Source: Clostridium sp. MCC353 (GTDB taxonomy: Bacteria; Bacillota; Clostridia; Lachnospirales; Lachnospiraceae). Taken from it: a DNA stretch of 46,151 bases. Both the position numbers and the translations under genes were made by a program. Below the pieces are notes generated by a model, which worked only from the letters and a program-made list of their open reading frames with translations, did not search any database and was not told the DNA's origin. Positions within the stretch are counted from its first letter, which is position 1. Every line of letters begins with the position of its first letter. Shown here piece by piece: positions 24,153 to 31,164 of this stretch. The DNA is taken from assembly GCF_018785315.1 (NCBI RefSeq), contig NZ_WQPN01000020.1:1-46151 (forward strand), in the 5' to 3' direction.

Positions 24153-24578
24153 CTATGATTCGTTCTGCATCTGCTCCAATGACGCCAGAATGCGTCTCAC
24201 TTGATCCGCCGCATCCCGCACCTGGCCGGATGCGGCCTGGATCTTACTCTGCACCATCCAGTCCGCAATCAGCCCATCAAAAAAATAGTCGGCGAATGTT
24301 AGGAAACTTCCCACTTCAATACCAATTTCATCAGAAATGTCTACGTCGCTCAATTCCCTTCTGAACCTCATCAAATCCGCCTTTGCCTGTTCTATACAGG
24401 CCGCGGCATCATTAATTTTGGAATGTTTAATCATCGTGGAAAAAAGTCCTCCTCCGATCATGTCCCAAAGCCCCCAGCTGCTGGCGCCGGACAGATACCG
24501 GTCAGCCTCCTCCAGACTGGCAAGGGCTTTCTGTCCTGCCCCTATCGCTTCCCTGATCTCAATTTCATCTCTTTTCAT
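24153..24578 (-). CDS. Hypothetical helical protein (141 aa), riboswitch-controlled
   Basis: A 141-residue soluble, mostly alpha-helical protein, not recognised. A compact motif, SSWGLWDMIGGGLFSTMIKH (residues 31-50), looks like the conserved heart of a family, followed by paired helices rich in Ala, Asp and Gln. There is no signal peptide or membrane segment. The frame extends upstream, but ATG 24578 has AAAGGAG 7 bases away. It is the first gene after a long leader with a candidate yybP-ykoY riboswitch and terminator, and precedes YccF. A role in metal homeostasis is inferred only from that leader. Confidence 0.8.
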   Translation of the reverse strand: MKRDEIEIREAIGAGQKALASLEEADRYLSGASSWGLWDMIGGGLFSTMIKHSKINDAAACIEQAKADLMRFRRELSDVDISDEIGIEVGSFLTFADYFFDGLIADWMVQSKIQAASGQVRDAADQVRRILASLEQMQNES

Positions 24579-24650
24579 ATTGAATCTCCTTTCCGCCCAT
24601 GGGCATATTTGAAAATTTAAGCCTGTGGCAGCAGATTTTATTGGCGAATC

Positions 24651-24693
24651 AAAAAAGACTCCTATCATGACATCTCTGCCACAATAAAAGTCT
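24651..24693 (-). terminator. Riboswitch expression platform (terminator)
   Basis: On the minus strand GACTTTTATTGTGGCA pairs with TGTCATAGGAGTC (loop GAGA, a 3-base bulge, some G-U) and is followed by six T. Its 5' arm overlaps the 3' strand of the aptamer closing stem, so the two folds exclude each other. TGTGGCAG in the stem can also pair with CTGCCACA at 24624-24631, a possible antiterminator. Confidence 0.65.
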
Positions 24694-24796
24694 TGCACTT
24701 CTCATTTGATACGGATAAGAAAGTTACATGATTTCCCTCTTACCGGCTGACGGTTTCAAACCCACCTTTCGGTGATTGGCTACTCCCTTTTATTTG
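24683..24796 (-). promoter_or_regulatory. Candidate yybP-ykoY (Mn2+) riboswitch aptamer
   Basis: The minus strand begins AATAAAAGGGAGTAGC and ends GTGCAAGACTTTTATT. GGGAGTAGC and GCAAGAC are the two conserved loop strands of the yybP-ykoY family, joined by the closing stem AATAAAAG/CTTTTATT. Inside are a CACC-GAAA-GGTG hairpin and a stem CGGTAAGA/TCTTATCCG. Stabilising the closing stem would block the terminator, an ON switch, as known for this class. Its usual targets (MntP, P-type ATPases, TerC) are not downstream here. Confidence 0.65.
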
Positions 24797-24805
24797 CTTA
24801 ATGAT

Positions 24806-24834
24806 ATTTTAAAGCTTTTCCTTCCTCCTGTCAA
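24806..24834 (-). promoter_or_regulatory. Promoter of the riboswitch transcript
   Basis: On the minus strand: -35 TTGACA, 17-bp spacer, -10 TAAAAT, placing the transcript start a few bases before the aptamer. Confidence 0.75.
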
Positions 24835-24947
24835 AATCATTTTCCTTACAAATCATTTAATTTTACTGGAAAATCTTCATAGTTTCCACACATGAGGACA
24901 TAAATGGGAATAGAATCTACTATAAGAACAAATATGAGGTATCAAAT

Positions 24948-25889
24948 ATGTATATTGATTCCAACAATCCCGAAATAATAAGGCATACATCAACTGATGA
25001 ACCAATAGATCCCGGCTTTTCTGTTGACCCTCAGCAGCCGGTCGATCCCGGCTTCTCCGTTGACCCTCAGCAGCCAATCGATCCCGACTTTTCCGTTGAC
25101 TATCAGCCGCCCATCGATCCCGACTTCTCTGTTGATTATCAGCCGCCCATTGACCCGGATTTCTCCGTTGACTATCAGCCGCCCATCGATCCGGATTTTT
25201 CCGTAACTCCGCCCTACTACCCGGTAATCCCGGATACGGGAAGGCCATTCCCGCCGATTATAACCGTTTACCCCAAACCCGTCATCCCCTGCCTGTTCTG
25301 CAACGCCGTTCCCAATTCCGCAGCTAACGTAAGGTTTATAAATGCATCCGTGGGCTATAACGCATTCTCCATCTATGTGAATAACCAACTGATCATTACA
25401 GATCTGAACGCGGATGAGATCACCCAGTACAGCCAGTATTCTCCTAATTACATGACCATTACGGTTATGGGACCCAACGGCTATATATACATCCAGAAAT
25501 CCATGCTCTTCCCGGTGGGATGGACCACATTTGCCATCGTGAATACCGCCTCCGGGCTGGATCTGATTTCAATTAACGACGCGCCATGCACCACGCCCAA
25601 CTTTACATCCTGCATCCGTGTCTGCAACCTGGCCTTTTACACCGGACCGGTTAGTGTGGAAATGAATAACCTGACATTTACCAATGTACAGTTTGCCCAG
25701 CCGGCTTCCTTCAGCAAAGTGCGCCCCGGTAATTATCCGATCACCGTATACCGGAACCGCCCTCCTCAAATAGCCCTGGTGACTACCTACGCCAACCTTT
25801 TGCCCAACAGGATCTATACCCTCTATGTCCTCAACTGGAACAGAAGCTCTGATGCAGTGCGCACACTCCTTGTCCAGGACAGAAGATAG
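24948..25889 (+). CDS. DUF4397-like protein with N-terminal IDPDFSV repeats
   Basis: A 313-residue protein without signal peptide. Residues 20-91 are six tandem 12-residue units of the type IDPDFSVDYQPP (36-bp DNA repeats at about 25005-25220); the first two carry IDPGFSVDPQQP variants. A Pro-rich bridge with CLFCN follows. Residues ~125-310 look like two DUF4397-type beta modules (VRFINASVGYNAFSIYVNNQLI and IRVCNLAFYTGPVSVEMNN). Similar clostridial proteins are suspected spore-coat or surface components; that is inference. The RBS is weak (GAGG, 9 bases before ATG). It is divergent from the riboswitch transcript and converges on the Spo0A-like gene. Confidence 0.85.
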   Translation: MYIDSNNPEIIRHTSTDEPIDPGFSVDPQQPVDPGFSVDPQQPIDPDFSVDYQPPIDPDFSVDYQPPIDPDFSVDYQPPIDPDFSVTPPYYPVIPDTGRPFPPIITVYPKPVIPCLFCNAVPNSAANVRFINASVGYNAFSIYVNNQLIITDLNADEITQYSQYSPNYMTITVMGPNGYIYIQKSMLFPVGWTTFAIVNTASGLDLISINDAPCTTPNFTSCIRVCNLAFYTGPVSVEMNNLTFTNVQFAQPASFSKVRPGNYPITVYRNRPPQIALVTTYANLLPNRIYTLYVLNWNRSSDAVRTLLVQDRR

Positions 25890-25918
25890 CATTCCCTTCA
25901 AATGCCGCCGGTTTTCTT

Positions 25919-26428
25919 CTAAGACTGGCGGCATTGTTCTAAAAATCTCAGAGATTCCGTCAAATATGAAATAAAGGCGCTGTTTGTGGGTTTCTCCATA
26001 CAGACTCCCCGCAGAAGCCAGTAATAGAGCTCCTTATTCCCCCTTTCCCAGATCACGTCGATACAGTGTCGGATCGCCCGCTCAACGCTGGCCACTGTAG
26101 TCTGATATTCATAGGCGATTTCCGGATATACCATCTTCGTCACATGGTATAACACTTTGGGATCCCAATAACTCATCTCAATGGCTCTTTTTAAATAAGT
26201 GTATCCGCAAAGATTAGGCGACAACCCAAGATTATTTAAAAGAATTATAATTTTGGCCGAAAGCTGGTTCTCTTCATCTAAAAAGAACCGTTCTTTTAAT
26301 ACCGTATACCAGGACTTTTCCGTATTATCTGCCAGGATAATCTCCTTTTTGGGGTCCTGACAGCTCATCAGTGAAACTTCCAGAAGATATTCACTTGATA
26401 GAACTAATTGAAATGACTGATAATTCAT
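25919..26428 (-). CDS. Spo0A C-terminal-domain DNA-binding protein, no receiver domain
   Basis: A 169-residue protein whose residues ~60-165 match the Spo0A DNA-binding domain: NLGLSPNLCGYTYLKRAIEM, YPEIAYEYQTTVASVERAIRHCIDVIWERGN (the recognition-helix region) and KPTNSAFISYL. The N-terminal ~55 residues are too short and lack the Asp/Lys pattern of a response-regulator receiver, so control by phosphorylation is not expected. It may bind 0A-box-like DNA and compete with or extend Spo0A. It is divergent from an XRE-type regulator, with inverted repeats between. Confidence 0.88.
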   Translation of the reverse strand: MNYQSFQLVLSSEYLLEVSLMSCQDPKKEIILADNTEKSWYTVLKERFFLDEENQLSAKIIILLNNLGLSPNLCGYTYLKRAIEMSYWDPKVLYHVTKMVYPEIAYEYQTTVASVERAIRHCIDVIWERGNKELYYWLLRGVCMEKPTNSAFISYLTESLRFLEQCRQS

Positions 26429-26448
26429 GTTATACTCCTCGTTATAAA

Positions 26449-26481
26449 TAATTACATACTTTGCTTTTAATAATGTAATTA
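26449..26481. promoter_or_regulatory. Inverted repeat before the Spo0A-like gene
   Basis: TAATTACAT (26449) and ATGTAATTA (26473) are perfect inverted 9-mers 15 bases apart, starting 21 bases upstream of the Spo0A-like start codon. A possible operator. Confidence 0.4.
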
Positions 26482-26506
26482 TATATTTTTGTAACCGTCA
26501 AAACAA

Positions 26507-26540
26507 GGAAACCATGTTTCCCAATTTTTCCAAATTTGGA
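26507..26540. promoter_or_regulatory. Two palindromes before the XRE regulator gene
   Basis: GGAAAC-CAT-GTTTCC (26507-26521) and TCCAAATTTGGA (26529-26540) lie just before the ribosome site of the XRE gene. They are suitable as operators for autoregulation. Confidence 0.45.
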
Positions 26541-26553
26541 ATGGAGAGATGGT

Positions 26554-27270
26554 ATGAATTATCAAAAATTAAAAGAAATCATGAATTACAGGGATTATAC
26601 GTATGAAGATCTGGCGCTTCTCAGCAAAATTCCGCTCAGTACACTGACCAAGATAGGAAGCGGAATAACAGCAAACCCAGGATATGACACTATGCTTGCC
26701 ATAGCCAAGGCCTTGAAATGTTCCATGGATGAGTTTTCCGACCGGGAACCGATGATCACGTATGATATGGAGGAGTATGCCCATCGGTTCAACCGCCTTC
26801 CTTCCTGCCAGCAGGACTACATCAAATATGTAATCAACACGGAATATGACCGCCAGCTCTATCTTTCTTCAAAGGCGAAAGTCTCACTGCAGTGTTTTGA
26901 ATTCACTAATTATAACGACGGGCTGGCTGATTACGAGAGCCGGAGAATCGGTTCCGTCACCGTGGACCGCAATTACCTCTCGGAATCCTGTACTTACTGC
27001 ATCCTGCTGACCAACAACATCCTGAGCCCTAAATTCTTCAAAAATTCCCTGTTAGGCTTCCGCTACGACGACATGATCTATCCCAAACAGGGCGAAATCT
27101 GGATCATCCGCCTGAGCAGCGGTTATCTTTATATCGGAAGATATTATAAGAATGGAGACACCGTTATGCTGAAATCCTTAAACGGAACCATCGATGATAT
27201 AATCCTTACCAACCGGTTAAAATATAAGAGGCTGGGTAAATTCCTGGGCCTGTTAAAAGCGCCGGCATGA
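26554..27270 (+). CDS. XRE-family regulator with degenerate S24/LexA-like C-terminal domain
   Basis: A 238-residue regulator. The HTH covers residues ~1-65 (YEDLALLSKIPLSTLTKIGSG; DTMLAIAKALKCSMDEF). The C-terminal ~90 residues (IYPKQGEIWIIRLSSGYLYIGRYYKNGDTVMLKSLNG) resemble the beta-fold of LexA/CI S24 domains, but the Ser in a GDSM-type motif and the Lys are not seen, so self-cleavage is unlikely. Start: the frame begins at TTG 26536, but ATG 26554 is 7 bases from GGAG. It is divergent from the Spo0A-like gene and may regulate it. Confidence 0.82.
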   Translation: MNYQKLKEIMNYRDYTYEDLALLSKIPLSTLTKIGSGITANPGYDTMLAIAKALKCSMDEFSDREPMITYDMEEYAHRFNRLPSCQQDYIKYVINTEYDRQLYLSSKAKVSLQCFEFTNYNDGLADYESRRIGSVTVDRNYLSESCTYCILLTNNILSPKFFKNSLLGFRYDDMIYPKQGEIWIIRLSSGYLYIGRYYKNGDTVMLKSLNGTIDDIILTNRLKYKRLGKFLGLLKAPA

Positions 27271-27293
27271 GTGGTTCCCCTGTATCCAACCAC

Positions 27294-27563
27294 TCATGCG
27301 CCGAAGCTCATATTAGAATTATTCAAGACAAGGTTCCAGATATGATCTTTCGTGTGGAAATCCAACCGAATCTCATGCTGTTCACGATTATTGCTGATAA
27401 CACACCAGAAAGACAAAACCCCGCTCCAACTGCCGTCATCCTTGCACCGGCAGTCGCAAATCTTATAAACCGGCGCGTCTTCTTCTAATTTCAAACGCAG
27501 CCACAAAGGTCTGACCCGGCCGTCTAAATTAAAAGTCGCTATTACATGTACACGCTTTACCAT
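27294..27563 (-). CDS. Hypothetical protein (89 aa) under a LexA-type SOS box
   Basis: An 89-residue protein not recognised. It begins MVKRVHVIATFNLDGRVRPLWLRL and contains CDCRCKDDGSWSG and DFHTKDHIWNLVL; the Cys pair pattern might bind metal, but this is uncertain. GAGG is 10 bases before ATG. A strong promoter and a perfect 14-bp Gram-positive LexA box lie just upstream, so it should be induced by DNA damage. It overlaps no other gene and converges on the XRE gene, 23 bases away. Confidence 0.75.
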   Translation of the reverse strand: MVKRVHVIATFNLDGRVRPLWLRLKLEEDAPVYKICDCRCKDDGSWSGVLSFWCVISNNREQHEIRLDFHTKDHIWNLVLNNSNMSFGA

Positions 27564-27584
27564 ATAAACATCGCCTCTTTTATT

Positions 27585-27598
27585 CGAACGTGTGTTCG
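27585..27598 (-). promoter_or_regulatory. LexA (SOS) box
   Basis: CGAACGTGTGTTCG matches the Bacillus-type LexA consensus CGAACRNRYGTTYG at all positions. It sits 13-26 bases downstream of the -10 box of the 89-residue gene, over the transcription start area. Confidence 0.8.
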
Positions 27599-27610
27599 TT
27601 TTATATATTT

Positions 27611-27639
27611 ATCATACTACTGATCCGGCAGTTTGTAAA
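27611..27639 (-). promoter_or_regulatory. Promoter of the SOS-controlled gene
   Basis: On the minus strand: -35 TTTACA, 17-bp spacer, -10 TATGAT. Confidence 0.7.
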
Positions 27640-27731
27640 TAGGTAATTTCTGTTAATCAGCAAGGCATTTTTCTGCCAACCGGCCTGTTGCAGCGCCGCT
27701 TAAATTTTTCAAAAAAATATAAAAAAAGTGC

Positions 27732-27760
27732 TTGCATAAATAAAAAAAATATGATAGACT
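27732..27760 (+). promoter_or_regulatory. Promoter of the five-tRNA cluster
   Basis: TTGCAT, 17-bp spacer, TAGACT, about 57 bases before the first tRNA. Confidence 0.6.
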
Positions 27761-27817
27761 ATAACACGTTGACACAATAGAAGTGTGCAATAAAACGACA
27801 GATTAAGCGTCAGTCGT

Positions 27818-27891
<74 letters not shown>

Positions 27892-27916
27892 TTTCGTATT
27901 CTAATACGATATTTAT

Positions 27917-27991
27917 GGTGGGTATAGCGCAGTTGGTTAGCGCGCCAGATTGTGGCTCTGGAGGCCAAGGGTTCGAATCCCTTTATCCACC
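27917..27991 (+). tRNA. tRNA-His (GTG)
   Basis: Acceptor GTGGGTA/TATCCAC with the extra G(-1) opposite C73 typical of tRNA-His. Anticodon arm CCAGA-TTGTGGC-TCTGG with anticodon GTG. Confidence 0.95.
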
Positions 27992-27996
27992 CTTAT

Positions 27997-28022
27997 AATT
28001 CCCTAATTGGGAATTTTTTTTT
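27997..28022 (+). terminator. Terminator-like hairpin inside the tRNA cluster
   Basis: AATTCCC/GGGAATT with a 5-base loop, followed by about nine T. It splits the cluster after tRNA-His and may lower or uncouple expression of the last three tRNAs. Confidence 0.7.
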
Positions 28023-28027
28023 AACAA

Positions 28028-28100
28028 TGGGCTATCGCCAAGCGGTAAGGCACAGGACTTTGACTCCTGCATTACGTTGGTTCGAATCCAACTAGCCCAG
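28028..28100 (+). tRNA. tRNA-Gln (TTG)
   Basis: Acceptor TGGGCTA/TAGCCCA, anticodon arm CAGGA-CTTTGAC-TCCTG with anticodon TTG. CCA is not encoded. Confidence 0.95.
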
Positions 28101-28184
28101 TTTATCTGCGGCGGAAACCTGCAGATGTAGAAACTGCGGATGAGGGGATGAAAGAACCGCCCATCTTGTACGCAGCGTCTTTAT

Positions 28185-28257
28185 GGGATATTAGCTCAGT
28201 CGGTAGAGCACTTGACTTTTAATCAAGTTGTCCGGGGTTCGAATCCCCGATGTCTCA
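28185..28257 (+). tRNA. tRNA-Lys (TTT)
   Basis: Acceptor GGGATAT/ATGTCTC with two G-T pairs, anticodon arm CTTGA-CTTTTAA-TCAAG with anticodon TTT. Confidence 0.95.
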
Positions 28258-28260
28258 TCA

Positions 28261-28341
28261 GCGGATATGGCGGAATTGGCAGACGCGCTAGACTTAGGAT
28301 CTAGTGTCCAAGACGTGCAGGTTCAACTCCTGTTATCCGCA
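28261..28341 (+). tRNA. tRNA-Leu (TAG)
   Basis: An 81-base class II tRNA with a long variable arm. Acceptor GCGGATA/TATCCGC, anticodon arm CTAGA-CTTAGGA-TCTAG with anticodon TAG. It begins 3 bases after tRNA-Lys. Confidence 0.95.
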
Positions 28342-28370
28342 CGAAATGTGTGCCGCCAGGCACAACGGCA

Positions 28371-28406
28371 AAAACCGGATCTGACTGCAATCAGGTCCGG
28401 TTTTTT
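28371..28406 (+). terminator. Terminator of the tRNA cluster
   Basis: AAAACCGGA-CTGA / TCAG-TCCGGTTTT stem, six-base loop, then a T run. Confidence 0.88.
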
Positions 28407-28460
28407 ATTGGCAGCGCCTTTGGAATTGCCCAATTGTCCGTGAGCAATAAAACGATGTCC

Positions 28461-29225
28461 CTATACATTCCACCGCATACCGCTATGGCTCATCTGGTCA
28501 TCCTCGTCGCTGGAAATCACATAAGCGGTATCCTCGCCCTTTAATATGCTGACTGCAATATCCTGGGGCACCCCTGCCCCGTCATATGTGATTTTAAACA
28601 GGTCAAATACGGGATCACCGCTGTGGCAGTTGAGATATCCCGCCTCTTCTTTTGTAGCCTTCCTCACTTTCAAAACCTTATAATAACGGTCCAGGCTGGC
28701 CCCGTAATCTTCCCTGAGTATCCGGTAAATGGAAAAGTCCCCGGTCAGCTTATCATAAATTCCAGGAAAACGCTTCAGGGGGATATAGCAGGTATCGATC
28801 ATCACCGGTATATCATCCGCGTACATAATGCGTTTCAGATAGACGATATCGTCCTGGGGAGACATCTGCAGATCCCGGGCATAAGATGGTTTCACCTTCC
28901 CGATGGATTTTTCCAGCACCTTCACCTCCACCTTTTTCCCCTGTTCTCCCAGGGAATCGTGGAAACCGGCCAGGCGGTCGATGCGGCTGTGCACCCCGTT
29001 ATTTAAAACAAATGTGCCCTTTCCCTGCCTCCGTACCAGGATTTCCTCATCACAAAGCTCCTTAACCGCCCTGCGGACCGTGATCCGGCTGACCTGGTAT
29101 TTTTCCTCCATCTCCGCTTCGCTGGGCATCCGGTCGCCGGGACGGTAAATCTGATTTTTTATATCCTCTTTAATTGCATTCTTCAATTGCTCATACAATG
29201 GCGTCAAGGCATTTTGATCCAACAT
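28461..29225 (-). CDS. frlR: GntR/HutC-family regulator, FrlR-like
   Basis: A 254-residue repressor: N-terminal winged HTH (LYEQLKNAIKEDIKNQIYRPGDRMPSEAEMEEKYQVSRITVRRAVKEL) and a C-terminal UTRA ligand domain (IDRLAGFHDSLGEQGKKV to the end), where sugar-phosphate effectors bind. It is the last gene downstream of a complete set of frl genes on the same strand, hence the FrlR assignment; in Bacillus frlR is adjacent but separately oriented. The frame extends upstream; ATG 29225 has AAAAGGAG 8 bases away. The likely target is the palindrome at 34601-34617. Confidence 0.85.
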   Translation of the reverse strand: MLDQNALTPLYEQLKNAIKEDIKNQIYRPGDRMPSEAEMEEKYQVSRITVRRAVKELCDEEILVRRQGKGTFVLNNGVHSRIDRLAGFHDSLGEQGKKVEVKVLEKSIGKVKPSYARDLQMSPQDDIVYLKRIMYADDIPVMIDTCYIPLKRFPGIYDKLTGDFSIYRILREDYGASLDRYYKVLKVRKATKEEAGYLNCHSGDPVFDLFKITYDGAGVPQDIAVSILKGEDTAYVISSDEDDQMSHSGMRWNV

Positions 29226-29381
29226 AACAGATTCTCCTTTTCCATGGTTACTATTCACTGCCAGCCGCAGGATCCGCTCAGAATACATAACCTCTTTTAA
29301 GTAACATCTTAATACTTTATAATATATCATATAAAACTTGTCTTATCAAATGCAACCTTATTATTTTAATTCCAACAAAAA

Positions 29382-29464
29382 ATGATGCCCTAACCTTTTT
29401 TGCTGCCCATCTTTCGATTCCCCTGTTCTCTGACAGGAGGCAGCAGTAAAAATTAAGACATCAT
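29382..29464 (-). terminator. Imperfect long hairpin between frlD and frlR
   Basis: Arms of about 26 bases (ATGATG...TTGCTGCC and GGCAGCAG...CATCAT) pair at roughly four of five positions, and an inner CCTGT/ACAGG hairpin tops the stem. It lies 26 bases after the frlD stop codon and is likely a terminator or processing site that lowers frlR readthrough. No standard U run follows. Confidence 0.45.
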
Positions 29465-29490
29465 CCGGCTGTGGGCCTTTTTAAATACAA

Positions 29491-30306
29491 TTACTCCGCC
29501 GCGTGAGGGTGCCCAAACCCTCCCCGGACCGTACAGGTAAGGGCTGACCGTTCTGCCGCATAATCCAGCGCCTCTTCCATGGTCCTGCCGTCCCCATAGG
29601 CCGTCAGGAAACCGGCGATGAAGCTGTCCCCGGCGCCCATGGTATCAATGGCCTCCACCTTTTTGATTCCCTGGCGGTAAATCCTGGTTCCGTCATAAAA
29701 AACCGCTCCCTTTGATCCTCTGGTGATCCCTACGATCTTTGTGCCCAGTCCGTGTACCTTCTTGGCAAATGCCTCACATTCCTCCTCAGACAGTTCAGAG
29801 CCGGAGAAAAACGCAAAGCTCAGGTAAGGACAGGTACGCTCCAGATAAGAGTCCTCTCTTCTGTCCGAAAAATCAAAGGAGACTTTACAAACCTTCTGAA
29901 GCTCCGGCAGCTCATATTCTAAGTTCGAATAGCAGCTCGTATGGCAGATATCGTATTCCTCAATCACTTCTATATCTTCTTTTACAATTTTAATGGCGAA
30001 CAAGTGCTGGCAGCTATCCCGCAGCCCCGGCGCAAATACCCGGTCGCCGTCCTTTAAATAAACTTTAGGCTGGGCTGTATGGGCATAAACCTTTCTGGAA
30101 CGGTCATAAGTGACCCCTTCCTCCGTAAGGCACTCCTTAATGTAGTCTGCCCGTTCATCATCTCCGAATACGCCGATGTAGTTCACCTTTTCAGCGCCAT
30201 TTTTCCTGCAGTTCACCGCCACATTGACCGCATTTCCCCCAGGGAAATAAACGCCTTCATCTATGTAGCAGTCCGTCACATTATCTCCTATTGCAATTAA
30301 CTTCAT
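29491..30306 (-). CDS. frlD: Fructoselysine 6-kinase (PfkB family)
   Basis: A 271-residue PfkB-type kinase, the usual FrlD length. The N-terminal GGNAVNVAVNCRKNGAEKVNYIG and C-terminal EAIDTMGAGDSFIAGFLTAYG signatures are intact, with the catalytic Asp in GAGD. FrlD phosphorylates the sugar C6 of Amadori compounds such as fructoselysine, the substrate of the FrlB deglycase encoded in the same operon. It follows the second permease gene by 9 bases. Specificity for other Amadori amino acids cannot be excluded. Confidence 0.85.
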   Translation of the reverse strand: MKLIAIGDNVTDCYIDEGVYFPGGNAVNVAVNCRKNGAEKVNYIGVFGDDERADYIKECLTEEGVTYDRSRKVYAHTAQPKVYLKDGDRVFAPGLRDSCQHLFAIKIVKEDIEVIEEYDICHTSCYSNLEYELPELQKVCKVSFDFSDRREDSYLERTCPYLSFAFFSGSELSEEECEAFAKKVHGLGTKIVGITRGSKGAVFYDGTRIYRQGIKKVEAIDTMGAGDSFIAGFLTAYGDGRTMEEALDYAAERSALTCTVRGGFGHPHAAE

Positions 30307-30315
30307 ATCCTCATC

Positions 30316-31164
30316 CTATCCTTTCACAGCTCCTGCAGTCATGCCCCGCACAAAGCTCTTCTGCATTATAATGAACAACGTAACAATCGGAAGACAGGCG
30401 ATCACCATTCCGGCCAATACCACGCCCCATTCCGTCATAAGGCCGTCCCTGAAAGTCATAAGGCCAACCGGTATGGTACGCAGCTTCGAACTGTCCACGA
30501 ATATGGTGGCAAATACGAATTCATTCCACGCATAATAGGCTGTCATAATCACTACCGTTGAAAGTATGGGCTTGGATAACGGAAGGTAAATGTGCCTGTA
30601 AATCTGCATCAGGGTGGCCCCGTCAATGGTAGCCGCCTCTTCCAGTTCCTTGGAAATGCCCACAAAGAACGAACGGATCAGCATAATGGATACCGGAAGG
30701 CGGAACGCAATGTACGGCAGAATCATCGCCCAAAGGGTATTTTTAATCTTCAAAGACTTTAACAGCATAAACAGCGGAAGCAGGCAGACCTGGGGAGAGA
30801 GCAGGATACCGCACATGCAGAAAAGGAACAGGGCGTTGCCCAGCCTGCCTCTCAGCTGGCAGATGCCGAAGGCTGAAAAGCTGGCTACAAACACTACGCC
30901 TGCCAGCGTAACCAAAGTTACGATGGTACTGTTGACAAAATACTGGGAAATACCTTTATTCCACGCGGTCGCATAATTTTCAATATGCCAGATATCCGGA
31001 AATCCCCATACATCGCCATAGATTCCCTGATAATCTTTAAAAGAAGACATCAGTATCCAGAACATAGGATAGATAATCAATATGGCCAGGCCCAGGAGAA
31101 TTACCATCCAAAGGATTTCCCATGGCCCATATACTCTTCTTTTTTTAGCAAATCCCTTTTTCAT
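30316..31164 (-). CDS. frlM: ABC sugar permease, FrlM-like (MalG type)
   Basis: A 282-residue inner-membrane permease with about six membrane segments and the EAA motif EEAATIDGATLMQIYRHIYLPLSKP (about residue 185), where the shared ATPase docks. The first segment is near residues 14-35. Its start overlaps the stop of the other permease (TAATG), showing coupling. No ATPase gene is in the operon, as is normal for this transporter class, which borrows a common MsmX-type ATPase encoded elsewhere. Confidence 0.88.
   Translation of the reverse strand: MKKGFAKKRRVYGPWEILWMVILLGLAILIIYPMFWILMSSFKDYQGIYGDVWGFPDIWHIENYATAWNKGISQYFVNSTIVTLVTLAGVVFVASFSAFGICQLRGRLGNALFLFCMCGILLSPQVCLLPLFMLLKSLKIKNTLWAMILPYIAFRLPVSIMLIRSFFVGISKELEEAATIDGATLMQIYRHIYLPLSKPILSTVVIMTAYYAWNEFVFATIFVDSSKLRTIPVGLMTFRDGLMTEWGVVLAGMVIACLPIVTLFIIMQKSFVRGMTAGAVKG

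Noticed and set aside
28101-28184. Possible small RNA between tRNA-Gln and tRNA-Lys
   Set aside because: Only a spacer of 84 bases with no convincing stem, promoter or terminator.
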